Notes under the pieces: model-generated | Told to the model about the DNA's origin: nothing | Databases searched by the model: none | Seen by the model: the letters and a program-made list of their open reading frames with translations, nothing else | Shown: positions 1 to 11,400 of the stretch, one piece after another | How positions within the stretch are numbered: position 1 is the stretch's first letter | Layout: each line of letters begins with the position of its first letter | Source of the DNA: Neodontobutis hainanensis | Taxonomy: Eukaryota; Chordata; Actinopteri; Gobiiformes; Odontobutidae | Reading direction: 5' to 3' | Assembly: GCA_024349245.1 (NCBI GenBank) | Contig: JALDNG010000001.1 | Coordinates: forward strand, 2,353,001-2,417,000 | DNA length: 64,000 nt | Program-made: the position numbers and the translations under genes

Positions 1-2001
1 GGACTGTGATTTTGCCTGAGAACAAAATCTGCCTGGCGTGTCCCGGTGGAAAACAGACACTTTTGAAAAACACCCAGGACTCCATCTTTTATCCAAAAAC
101 TTGGGTGGATTAGCTGTAAAAGACACACACATTCAATGGGTGGCCACTTGACTTCTCTATAACGCAAGACAAATAAGAAGTAATCATACTGTATGTTTTT
201 CAGTATAGGAAAGGGCTGCACCGCCACAGATTATAGCTTTATAGCCACACGGCACATGATGTTAACAGCTGAGGAGTAAGTGAGAAGTGACTCAAGGTAA
301 CTCGCCGTGTGAAAAAACAGCACTCGTCAATCATGCGGCTATAGCTCTGGTAGAAGCACAAGCACAACACACTGTGGTTAGACATTTGGAGTAACTCCAA
401 TTAGGAATTCAGCCTATCACACTTAAAATATCATTATGGTATAAAATTATTCATGTTGTTATTATACTTTCAGCAAATTATAGTAAAACTGTAACAAAAA
501 GATTACAGTTACTGCATATCCTAGCTCTAAAACAAAACTGAAAAATACTGTTATAATATGTTTTTTTTTACAAATTTATCAAATAGCACAAGATTATACC
601 GTAAATAAATGGTGTATCTGGTAATTACTAAAATGTTGTGCTTAAATGGTTAGATTATGTATTTTGTAGGCTACATACATTAAGAGTATATGACTAACTT
701 TTTCTGGTATTTAGTTAAGGTAATATACTAGTTTGGCTTTTACAAGTAATTAATGTTGCTATTGATGGTGTTATAAGGTAGATATGACACTGTATTTGAG
801 GCATGTTTATAAACTGTTGTTCACATTTGGGTAGAACAGAAAGTATAGCTTGTTTTTTTATTTTGTGCTGTTTAAAAACACTGTTGGTTTGTTTTCCTGA
901 ATAACAGTTTACAACTGAATTTTTTCCACAATGCTTACAAACAATGTTTTTTTTTCTTGCACCTGTAAATGCTCAACAGTGTCCTTCCGCTGTCGAGTGG
1001 CAGAATGCAGTGGCACTAAAGTGGAAAAAAACTCATCACTAAAAAGTTCCCCTAACACTGGCTTTTAAATAAATAACCTCAAGCCTGAACTGTCACTTTA
1101 AGCTAGTTTAGAAAGTATTAAACAAGCATTAAAAAAGTGGATGTTATCAATGGCGTCCTTGGACATGATATTAAAAATCTGCAAGAAAATCCCTTAGTGC
1201 ATTGTTAATGAATTGTAATCCTGACCTTGGAGGCTTTGCTGGTTATGTGGATGTATAATTCATGTCTGAATGTGTGCTAATAGAAAAGGATTGTTTCCGA
1301 TGCTGATATCAGTCAGAGAGAATCAAGCCACATATCAATCACTCAAGCATACCATGTACAGTTTTACAGTGTACCAAAGCTGACCGGAGGCTACGCTGCA
1401 GACCATCACTCTCTCTCGCTCTCTCTCAGGCAGATTCAATCACCATGTTAAACACCGAGCGAAATGAACACCTCCAGCCACCGGCGTGACTCGTCCTGAC
1501 TTTGATTGATACCACGTCCGCTCCGACGCCATTGTAAAAGGAAGACCATTGGAAAGAGAGAGGGGAGATTAAGTGAGATTAGAAGCTGGAGGGAGTCAAC
1601 AGATATGTGTGCTCGAGTATCCCACATCGACAACCCACATTCAGCACAATGAACTTCCCAAGAGGCATCGCTGGGATTCTTGGGCCCCATTTGCATCACA
1701 AATATCTCGGGTGATGGGAGCGTATGCGTGGTGAATAAATAAAAACCCGGTGTGGGGTGCCACTTTTCTTTCCATTCATGCCGCCTCGTTTGTCACCCAT
1801 CCGTCCGTCCATGCATCCAGAAGACTCCATTCCAACTCTGCAAAAACCTTGAAACTCACAGAAACACAAACTCAAACTATGGAAAAGAATAAATAAGAGA
1901 TCTGTTCTTCACAAACTCCTGGAATCCCATTTGGGCTTTGGAACGCTTGGGTGACAGCCAAAAGTGCCATCTTCTGTGCTCACACACACTTAAACACACT
2001 T

Positions 2002-2067
<66 letters not shown>

Positions 2068-2694
2068 AGGCAAGATTATGTCTGCATCACACAACAATCA
2101 AAAAGCACTGCAAATGTTCTCTGTTCCAAACTGAGCCACTTAATTATACAGTATCGGACTTAAATACTACCTAACAGCTTACTCATACAGACATAATTGA
2201 ACGCCACACTTGCTTTACAAGCCATTCTATAAAATACAGCCGGAATATTAGAGTGGTGTTCGATCAGGGACCCCCACCACAGGGGTCCGAATGATGAAAG
2301 CATGCTTTTCCTTTCAATCCACAACCCCCCCTTTCTGCAAGTTTTCAATTATTCACACTGTGCACTGAATAAGATGTACACCAACAGTGCAAAAGAGCTG
2401 TATATGATCAGTTTAAATGATTTCAACAATAAACCGACACAGAAAGTGGTTCTAGGAAGCAAAGAGTGGTGATAAGTTGCAGCAGGAGCAACAACAGGGC
2501 TGTTGTCATAGAAGGAAGATGCAGGAGGAAGCAGAAGTTCTGGCAGAACTTTAAGCCAGTGATACACTATCAATTCAAAAAGCAGCATTTACAGTATAGA
2601 CAGCAGGGAACGGAGAAAGTGCGTTGACACAAGGCAAGATAGCGGGTTTGGCTGGCACTAACAGGGATAACTAACAGGGAATGGGGGGCACTCA
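1..2694. other. Non-coding stretch, probable intron 1 of the exon at 2695-2760
   Basis: AT-rich sequence without a convincing exon on either strand. If the signal-peptide exon at 2695-2760 belongs to a minus-strand gene running left, this is the start of its first intron. It contains the CA microsatellite near 2 kb. The short reading frames here have no recognisable domain and lack splice support. Confidence 0.5.
1978..2065. repeat. (CA)n microsatellite
   Basis: A nearly pure CA repeat. It begins with imperfect copies interrupted by TTAAA and then runs uninterrupted from about 2003 to 2060. The poly-His/Thr reading frame across it is an artefact of the repeat. Confidence 0.97.
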
Positions 2695-2760
2695 CCTGAC
2701 TGCGACGCACTCGTCCTGATTAGCACCAAAGTAACGAGGACGCCAGCGACGAACTTCATC
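2695..2760 (-). CDS. erbb4: Signal-peptide exon, candidate first coding exon of an ERBB4-type receptor
   Basis: Read on the minus strand, an ATG at 2760 opens 22 codons: a Met-Lys start, a hydrophobic core (VAGVLVTLVLI), then a small polar stretch ending SASQS. The exon stops one base into the next codon at a strong GTGAGT donor. A hydrophobic leader cut by a phase-1 intron is typical of secreted and receptor proteins. From memory, human ERBB4 exon 1 ends in the same way (SDSQS, then an intron one base into the next Val codon), and ERBB4 lies near KLF7 on human 2q34, which would suit this window. The second exon is outside the window, so the identity is inferred from a short leader and context. 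Another receptor or secreted protein remains possible. The gene's first intron runs off the left edge. Confidence 0.45.
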
Positions 2761-3300
2761 TTCACGGAGAATGAGGGGTAAAAAGAGAACCAACGCCCCC
2801 CGCCCCCTCAAAAAAAAAAAAAAAACCTGCTCGTCTTGTAAACTCCAGTTAAAAAACTCACATGTCCGATTTAAGATATCCTCTCAGAGACAAGGTAAAA
2901 ACAAGCCAGGTAGGCGTCAGAAACAGAAAGAAACCCGGGCAGGAGGCAGGACGACCGCAAGACTCTTCGTCCCCTCCGTCTTCTCTGCTTTTTTAGTTAT
3001 TTATTTATATTACGCGCGCTCTTTCTTCTTCTTCTTGTTTGTTTATGGCTTCCCCGAGCGCTGCGTTTAGGTCGCTTTCCGCACGGCGCCGATACTCTGA
3101 GCCATTTACTCCTCACACACACGCACTGCCACGGCGCCCGGTGGCTGCGGGAGGGAGGGAGGGAGGGGGGACGGCAGCGAGCGTGGAGGACACAGAGGAG
3201 AGGGTGGGGGGGGGCTAAGGAGTATCCAGAACACGCCTTTTCCACCGTGATAGACGCACAATGCAGCCAATTAATTGGAGTCTATTAAGAAACTAACTCC
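2761..3300 (-). promoter_or_regulatory. GC-rich promoter/5' UTR region of the signal-peptide gene
   Basis: The stretch directly upstream of the minus-strand leader exon is clearly richer in G+C and CpG than its surroundings, especially 3040-3200, with runs of CCTCCCTCC type on the minus strand. It also holds an A-tract near 2811-2825. Position and composition suggest a CpG-type promoter and 5' untranslated region. No TATA box is evident and the transcription start was not located. Confidence 0.5.
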
Positions 3301-5095
3301 CTTTTGAACGTGCGTAACCCCGCCCACTCCACTTATCACCTCTCCTGATTGGATAATGAGCTCATTTAGCGCTGTCAATGCACCCGTTTGAAGCACTTTA
3401 GTTTGGAATAAGTACAAGTCCATAACAGACCATAAACCTGAAACTTGACTGTTCTTATGAGGACTTGCATGCTGAACATATTTAATTCATATTTGACTGA
3501 TTAATATTTTCTGACAGGGACAGTATGTTTTATGTCAAATTACTGTGCAATAAACACATAGATGCTATTGACTTAGTTGAAGATTCCTAATATACAAAGA
3601 TGAGCAACATGAAATCAACCTGTTTAATCCTATTCCACAAGCCAACACGAGTTTTAAACCTCACTTTGAATCAACTTCTATGTTTCAAAAGTCAAAGTTG
3701 GATTTTGTATCTTTGGGGGTTAATGCAGCTAATGAAAAAGCAACAACAGTGAGCAGGTTTCACCCTCTTTAATGCTTACAAAACATAAAGGGATGACATT
3801 GGGTAAATGACCTAAGTGACATTAAAATTGATGTCTTCTATGTATTTGGTGTGCGCTCTACTGACTGAGCTGAGTTTAACTTAAGTCAGACCAGCACTAC
3901 TTTAACTTTACACTAAACCTTGTTTGTAAATCTTTTTTGGTTCGCTCAACACTTCCCTCAAGTTCCAAAGTTTGGAACATCTTTTGGACAACCTTGCTTC
4001 TCCTTTAAAGGGCCCAGACGATGGAACTCTCTTCCCACTGAGCTAAAACTGCAGATGAACGTTTACATCTCAGAAGCCTAAAGCACGGCCTAAGTCTGGT
4101 TCAGAGTTGTTCACACGAGAACTTGAATATATGAAAATATGTTTTGCACTGGTCTAATTTATAATAATAATAATAGTCATTAGAATAAAAAAAAAAACAT
4201 GGAATAGAGCTAATGGCCAACAAGTAGTGCTATACTTTAACTTTCATGGGTGTGTGTATATGTGCTTTTTTAATGTTAACTATATACTAAGCCAGATAGA
4301 AAAGGTCAACATCATGCCATATAGACTGATCATAGCCGTATCTAGTGGTAAAAAGAAATACGTACTGGGTTTACAATTACAGTCACATTCACGTTCATCT
4401 CCACATGCCTACTCTATGTGTTCCAGTCTGTGACAATGTCTTTAAAGGATGGTCACATTTCAAAGTGCTCTCAGATCCATCTCCATGTCAACCTCTAACC
4501 CCTCAAACCTCACAGTCTCTGCACACATCCACCTCTACAAGCCACAGTCTATAAAGTTTGACGACGAGTCTGCGGTTGCACTGAACGTCTGTAGCGACGC
4601 TGTGCTCATTTTAGGGCCGCTCGCTTTACAAGCCAGTGGCGTCCTCCTGCTCCACGGTGCCGTTTGCCGACTACAAAATCCTGCTCGGGTACAATGAGGC
4701 TGATTTGTGAGACGTGTCGGATGGAAAGTAGGATTTGTTACAGAGCCTATTTGTTCAAATGGCCCAGAGCTACAGGAGGAGAGATTTGTAGAAAAGGGAA
4801 TGAGAAAGATGAGGGGAATTTGGTGTCCTTTGCTGTCCTCTAGGGGAATTAGTGAGGAATTGCTGCAGCTCAGATTGGACTGGAGATGAAAGAGGTACAT
4901 GCATGCACCTCGTGCAATGACAAATACAGTATAAGAGGTCTAGTGACATCAAGTTTATAAAGGTCACATTTCATTTTTTACATGGTGCATTATCAGCCAA
5001 TGTATTTGTGCTAATATATAATTACTTACAATACTTACTAAAGGCCTCTACAATATCTGAAACCAAAAATCTTAACTATAAATAAATAATAATTA
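3301..5095. other. No gene seen
   Basis: AT-rich intergenic sequence. Several short reading frames overlap each other on opposite strands at 4.2-5.0 kb. None has splice support or a recognisable domain. Confidence 0.5.
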
Positions 5096-5099
5096 TTTA

Positions 5100-5335
5100 A
5101 ATGAGTCTAGTCTCAGTCTGGGTCTGGTTGGTTCTAGTGTCTATCTGGTCTGGGTCTGATCTGGTCTTGGTCTGGGTTTAGGTTTGGGTTTTTGGTTTGT
5201 CTGGGTTTGTCTTGGTCTATTCTGGTCATGTTTGGGTTTGGGTTTGGGAATGGGATTGTATCTGGGTCTGGGTCAGATCTGGGTCTGGTCTGGGTCTGGG
5301 TCTGGGTCTGGTAATGGTTCTGGGTCTGGTCGGTT
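5100..5335. repeat. GGTCTG/GGTTTG-type minisatellite
   Basis: Imperfect tandem array of a six-base unit, mostly TCTGGG or TTTGGG with TCTGGT variants. It is degenerate at the left and most regular at 5270-5310. The low-complexity Gly/Leu/Val frame on the plus strand and the Thr/Gln/Pro/Arg frame on the minus strand are by-products of the repeat. Confidence 0.85.
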
Positions 5336-5339
5336 CAGT

Positions 5340-6746
5340 ATGTATGTCAGGTAATAGTGCTTTAATAACAACTAACAATGCGTCCAAAACTATAAAAACG
5401 ACAATTGCAAGTCCATAAAAGAAACTCAGATACATTCTTTTCATCAGAGGAGTCATTGGTATTATGACCTCTGACCTCCTGCTGTTTTCATTTTGTGGTT
5501 TTGACGGTTGCCTGTCCAACCCAGATGCAACATTGTCCTTCCATTTCTAACTTTATTGGTTGGAATCAAAAAATCCTTTTGTATTAAATCCTAAACAATA
5601 CACACCAGAATTATATTTTTGTTTCTTTGTACCAACTCCCCTTTTCAGACACTCTAGACATAAGCGCCCCTATTCCAAATAAGGGAAAAAGCATTGTCAT
5701 CTACATACACTTTATGCATAAAAACCTTGCCTTATTCATAGAGTAATAAAATTATGTGGAACATCCTGGCACTAAGTAAACATAATAGAGCCAAAAGCAT
5801 TATGAACAGAATCCAACACGAGCCTTGGGGAATAAGCTGTTCTCGCTGTCAGTCTGCTGTCTATTGAAGACACAGAAAACTCTTGTGTGAGTTGTGGGAT
5901 TACACCCAGCGCAGACACACAGACAGACAGACTCACTGGGTGGCAGCACATCCCCCTGCAGCGGCCAGAATACTAATGAACCACACTCTGCTTATGCAAC
6001 AAGTATCCAGAACATTACTTACTGTAGGCTAATTTCATGAATACAATACAGTAGATTACTATAAGTGGTTTACGTGTAACACAGTTGATTTTTGTAGAAT
6101 CACTCAGCACAATCTACAATAGTATGTTTTTGCCCCCATAATAGTAGTTGTAGCATAGTGTTTTTGGTCTCATTACATTATTACTCACGTATGGTTTTAT
6201 TTAAGGTTGTGAGATAGATCTCCAGCTAAGAAACTCAGCTGCCTCTACCTCTGAGAAAAATTTAAACATCTCTCCTTGTTATGGCTCTGTACTGACGCAA
6301 TAGGAGGGTGTATTGTGTCTTAACCTCGGAAAACCGTGGGAGATTTTGGAAGGTAAGTACTGTTGCACTGTATTGAGTTTCCACTGTCAAAGGGTCAGGT
6401 ATTGTATTTGGGGGCAAATAAACCCCTCCTGTCTGAGACATCCGCAAAGTTAGAATTTTAATGTGATGCTTTTCATAGCTCCGACAACAACACAAAAAAA
6501 CACAGCAGAGGCAGAGGCAACCACATTGGAGGGAAAACACACAAGGGCCCGAAGTCAATCTGACAACATCGAAGCACTGTATATGCACATGCACATAATA
6601 ATTATTATTGCTTTATTACACCCTCAAGGCTTCAGCGAGAAAAGTGTTTTTTACTAAAAACAAAGAATATTACAATTGAATAACAACAAATTGAATTTGG
6701 TCTTTCATTTCACCAATGCATGTTTTAAAAAAGATATGTGAAGAAG
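5340..6746. other. No gene seen
   Basis: Intergenic, AT-rich, between the minisatellite and the TTAA-flanked element. No exon, RNA gene or clear repeat was recognised. Confidence 0.45.
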
Positions 6747-6750
6747 TTAA

Positions 6751-7707
6751 AGCCACCCTGTGTAACTTTTAGTCCAAAAATATATATTCTCCCTCTCATT
6801 TGATTTTTTTCTTAGACATGAGATCAATAGAATCGTGTCTATCTCACTGACCCAGTACCCTCAGCTGGACAGAAACCGCCAAAAAAACATTCCTTCCACT
6901 GGACAGAGGCATATGGCCAAAGATTAGTGACTAACGCGCTCTTCCGGAAGACACATCTAATTAAGAAAATACACTAATACACTGGACTCTAGCAGATTCA
7001 TATTTGTACAAAATACACTAAAATGGCCGTACTTCAAAAAATATTTTCTTTCTTCCGAACTTTCCATCTTACATTTACTTTTACATTTAGTCATTTAGCA
7101 GACGCTTTTATCCAAAGCGACTTACAAGTGAGGAAAACAATGTAAGCAATTTCAACACAAGGTAACAAAAAGCATAAGTGCACCAAAAAAAACCTAGCAC
7201 AGTAATCAAAGCTAAGAATAAGAATTATTTTTTATTTTTTTTATATTTTTTGAAAAAGAATCGATAGAAAGGAAGTAGAATTCAGTGTTTGTCAGTCAGG
7301 AAAATAGATGGAAAAGATGTGTTTTCAGGTGTTTTTTAAAGATGGCAACACAATCTGCTGATCTTGTAGCAGCAGTAGATCATTCCACCAATGTGGAACA
7401 GATCCAGAGAAAGTATGTGAGAGTGATTTTTTTTTTCCTTTTTGGGATGGTACAACCAGATGTTGTTCATTTGCAGAGCGCAGGGATCTGGTAGAACATA
7501 GGTCTGTATCAGTGAGTGAAGATATGAGGGGGCGGAGCCAGTGATGGTTTTGTAGGCCAAGAGCATAGCTTTGAACTTAATGCAGGCATCAACCGGGAGC
7601 CAGTGTAACCTAGTCTCTATTTGAAAATAAAGATTGTGCCTAGGTGGGTGCAGTTGCACAGAGAGGAATCTGCGCCCTCTGCTGGCTAAAAGTTACACAG
7701 GGCGGTT
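6751..7707. mobile_element. TTAA-flanked inverted-repeat element (MITE-like) with nested LINE tail
   Basis: The two ends form 22-base terminal inverted repeats matching at 20 positions, with a shared core CCCTGTGTAACTTTTAG. The left end is flanked by TTAA (6747-6750) and the right by TTAG (7708-7711), one base off a TTAA duplication. There is no transposase frame. TTAA targeting is known for the piggyBac superfamily, so a non-autonomous piggyBac-like element is the simplest reading, but the termini do not have a classic piggyBac sequence. The LINE fragment inside must have inserted later. Confidence 0.6.
7071..7660 (-). mobile_element. 3' end of an L2-type LINE, antisense fragment
   Basis: On the minus strand, 7659 down to about 7500 encodes the tail of a non-LTR reverse transcriptase protein. 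It shows the LHWLPV motif followed by a FKAMLLAYKTITGSAPSYL-type stretch, as found C-terminal to the RT in L2/CR1-like LINEs. Further on lies the widespread fish LINE 3' sequence (GTCGCTTTGGATAAAAGCGT, then CTGCTAAATGACTAAATG), ending in an ATGTAA-type tail near 7071-7085. Only the 3' part is present and it contains stops and an A/T-rich interruption. It is dead. Confidence 0.8.
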
Positions 7708-7711
7708 TTAG

Positions 7712-8109
7712 AAAATTCAGGACAATGTGGTTTGATTGCCACTGTATATGTTTAATTTCTAATACCTTTATATTTGCCACCCTCATAAACATAGCATTTA
7801 ACTTTGACGTATGAAGAATTTCATATAGGTTTTTATCATTTATATTTGTTTAACTGCTAGTGTAAATACTAAATGTGTACTAGTGTGTTATTTATAATAT
7901 ATAATGAGCAAACGACGAAACTAAATTGAATATTTAACAAAAAAAAAAGATTATCTAATAGCTCTTATAGGTTTGGTGTTTTAAAAGTCTGTCTTGTTTA
8001 TATCTGGTTTTGATATTTCAAGCACTTTCAATGATAATATAAACTTTGCTAATATATTGCATTAAATCAGTTGTAAGTCGTTTGTTTGTGGCCTTGTTGA
8101 ATCTAATTG
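7712..8109. other. No gene seen
   Basis: AT-rich spacer between the inverted-repeat element and the RAMP1 5' region, including an A-tract near 7940. Nothing further was recognised. Confidence 0.45.
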
Positions 8110-8431
8110 TATCATTTGGCCTCGTGCCCCGTGTGAGCAGCTCCTCGCTCTGAACGGTCGGACAAGGGGATCAGATGACCGCTTCTATCATTAGGCTGCG
8201 GTCAGGCAAGGAAGGAGGGAGACAAGCGGCGCAGGCGAAGGTCGACCGACTGTTTTTTTCTTTACGCACGAACGTCACCTCTTTTTACGCACTTCGTTTT
8301 TGTTTTGTTTTTTCCAACTGCGCGTACTTCTGTGGCTGGTGGACAAAAGTCTTTGGCTGTGGTGTCGGTGGTGGAGGAAGAAGATGATCCACCTGGTGTT
8401 TGGGGAGTGAGAAGAGGCTCGTGGAGACAGA
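8110..8431 (+). promoter_or_regulatory. ramp1: RAMP1 5' UTR/promoter region
   Basis: More GC- and CpG-rich than the flanks, immediately upstream of the RAMP1 start codon. An in-frame TGA at 8408-8410 blocks any N-terminal extension, which supports the ATG at 8432. No TATA box was recognised and the transcription start is not defined. Confidence 0.5.
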
Positions 8432-11400
8432 ATGGAGCTGAACCGTGCGTCACTGCTGAGAGTTGGGCTTGTGTTGTTCCTCGCAGGTTAGACGTTTGAC
8501 GTGTATCCCATTGAAGTCTGATGGTGTTTACCGATAAAAGCCTGTTAGTTGCATTATCCATTGCCAAATTGTTTTTTCTATACCAGTGTTACCTGTTCAC
8601 TTTCCCAAAAGCAGATTTCTCCTACGATTCAGGGTCAGTTTGTTCCTTTTTAGTGTTGTTTTACAAAGTTTAGTAATGTCGCAAGCTATGGCATACTTAT
8701 ACTAGTCTGAATGCCGCTTTAAAATAGTGTCATATAAAAACAGGATTTTTTGGGGGAAATGATGTATAGAAATATAATCTACCATGATCTAACCTTTTAA
8801 CACACTGTTTGGGAAACACTGTTTTAGACTTTCAAATACAGAGCTATACAGTATATGGTCTTTTAATGAATACTTATGTATTACAAATTTATGAAAAAGT
8901 GTTTGTATACAATCCGGTCAAAGAGCTTGAAGTGAAGGTTTTTTTTTACAGCATGAGCATGACAGGTGTGACTGACAGGTGTGATGGCCCGCCCCCCGAG
9001 CATTAGGGGCACATTTATTCTGCCTGCAGTTATGGCTATATTTTATATTGTATACATCTCTTCCTCATGCTTCCTGTCGCCAGTTTCTTTTCCAATCTTT
9101 TTCTTATTGTTGTTTTTGGATTAAAAAATGTTGTTGATGTGATCAGCATTAATGCATTTGTTTGACCGTCCCCAAAAAATCACCACTGGCAGCCACTGAA
9201 TGACATTTAACTTGTTCTTTCTTCTTGGATATGCATGATTGAATGTATAATGAATAGAGCATAATGTCAATTGTGCTTTAGTGATAAAAGTGATTATTTC
9301 CTATCCACAGTCTGCATCCAAGAGCTAGTCTTGTTCATACCGCCATGTTTAGTTTAGACATGCAGAAATGGATCTGGAAACTATGGGTTGCAACAGGTGG
9401 AAGAAGAACCAAGAACCAAGCACTAAAACATATAACTGTAGATAAGACCGGACTCAACGTACTGTGCTATCGCCGTATAATGTTACAGTGATATCGACGG
9501 TCTGGCTGAGATGACCTTGTAGAAGATAAAACGTGCACCAAATGTTCCTACTCACTGTTTTGTTGAGTGGAATATGATAAAAAAAAATTCTAATTTGACT
9601 GAGTTTCTTTTAAACAAGTGAACATTTGGTCCATTTAAGTCCTTTGAACATGAGAATGGACTTAATAAACCATCTGGCACTTGACTCAAAACTCTAAACT
9701 CCTAACTTTTATTTGGACATGAAGTGTAATTTACAAAAGAGACCTGTTTATAGAGATGGGACCCGTGAAGCCTTTAAAGTTGGCAGCGTTTAAAGAGCTA
9801 GAATAGATGACCATATTTGGAGTATGGCAACACAGAACTACTTATGCTAATAGTTGAAGAAGTAGTGAACGTGAAGCATATTTCCATGATCAAGTCTAGC
9901 TTCAAGCTAAGCATAAAAAATGTTGTTGGACCTTCTAGTCCCATTAAGCTTTTAAACTATTTAACTTTTTTTAATGGCCAGGAAAAGGCAGAGAATAAGC
10001 AAACTACACTGAAGGGCCCAGCTTTGACCTGTGACTTTTTGCTAGGAGGCGACACTGCTAACCACCCTGCCAACACGCCACAAAAAAGAAATAATCAATT
10101 CATGTTTGAGAATTCTGACTTTAAAAACAAAAACTGAATCATACTGTCACAAATTGAATGAGAGTTAATAGGTACCAGCCTTCATTTTAGTGTAGGATCC
10201 TTTTCTTGTAACTGGTCCCATTGTCCATTTTACTGTTTAGTCTAGTGTTATATTCAACTCTACAGGGAATCCTTGTGATTCAGTGATAAGACATGTGGTA
10301 TTCAATGTGTATCAACAAAAATCTCAAAAAAGCATTATGTTACATCCTAGTGCAATATAAGAAAACAAATTCCAAAAAGCTCATGTTTCCTGAACTCTAG
10401 CGAACATTGCTCAATACGTCCAACTAGGTCTCTATCCTTGCCTGACTTCCTGGAAAACTTACTGTGAGTGAATTGTGAGTCGTCAGCTAAGTAGTGGGGC
10501 AGCTTTAAGGGCCCCATGTCAAATCCCCGCTGCTGCAGATGCCGACAAACAGATAGCCAAGTGAAACATAGCGTCCTTGTAAGCCTTTAAAGCTCATCTG
10601 CGTTTGCGCATCCACTTATCTCTTTCCAACTTCACTCGCTCATTTAGCAGCCTCTGTTTGTTCACTGTTTTGCTTGTCTTTTTCTTTAGGTATAACATCT
10701 CTTTCAAAAGGCCCTTTGTTAATGCATTCATAGGGTCTCAAAGCCAGAGGAGGGGGGTGCAGAGAAAGCAAACATAATAGACATACAGCCAGCTCTTATC
10801 AGGCCACTACAGACTGAGCTGGGCCATGTATCTGCTCTATAACATCAGCCTGTTCTGGGTCTTTTCCTTGAGCTTAAACCCCCGAGTCCACTCTATTGAC
10901 TGGAATAATATATTGTGCACCAAGTCTTAGGGGACGGCTGCAGCCTGCCTCCGCATCACCAGCCTGTTTACACAGAAGTAAACAAATGGGATTGGGACTC
11001 ACACTGCAAATTAAAATCTTTTCAAAGTAATGGGTTAATAGGGCAAAACAGTCCAATAGGAATTCTATAGATTTAGACATTATTATTGTGCAAATATACC
11101 ACTCATTATCAGGAATTAAACATGGCACTTTAAAAATACAGATACCAGATAACCAACAATACTGTACATACATATGGTTCCCCATGGGGTCTACAGGTGG
11201 GCTACATGGAGCTTTAGTAAAACAATATGTGTGCTTATGAGTGTACATTTACAAGGGTAGCCTTTGTGTTTGTATGTATGTATGTGTGTATATATACATT
11301 ATACTGAGAAGCTCATGTTTGGTCACCTGTATAGACAATATTATTGACACACACCTCCTACCTGCTACCTTTTCTCTCATCTCTCATCTAACATTATTGC

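Noticed and set aside
1951..2163. Frame with a His/Thr repeat
   Set aside because: A translation of the CA microsatellite.
5197..5519. Gly-rich and Pro/Arg/Thr/Gln-rich frames
   Set aside because: By-products of the six-base minisatellite.
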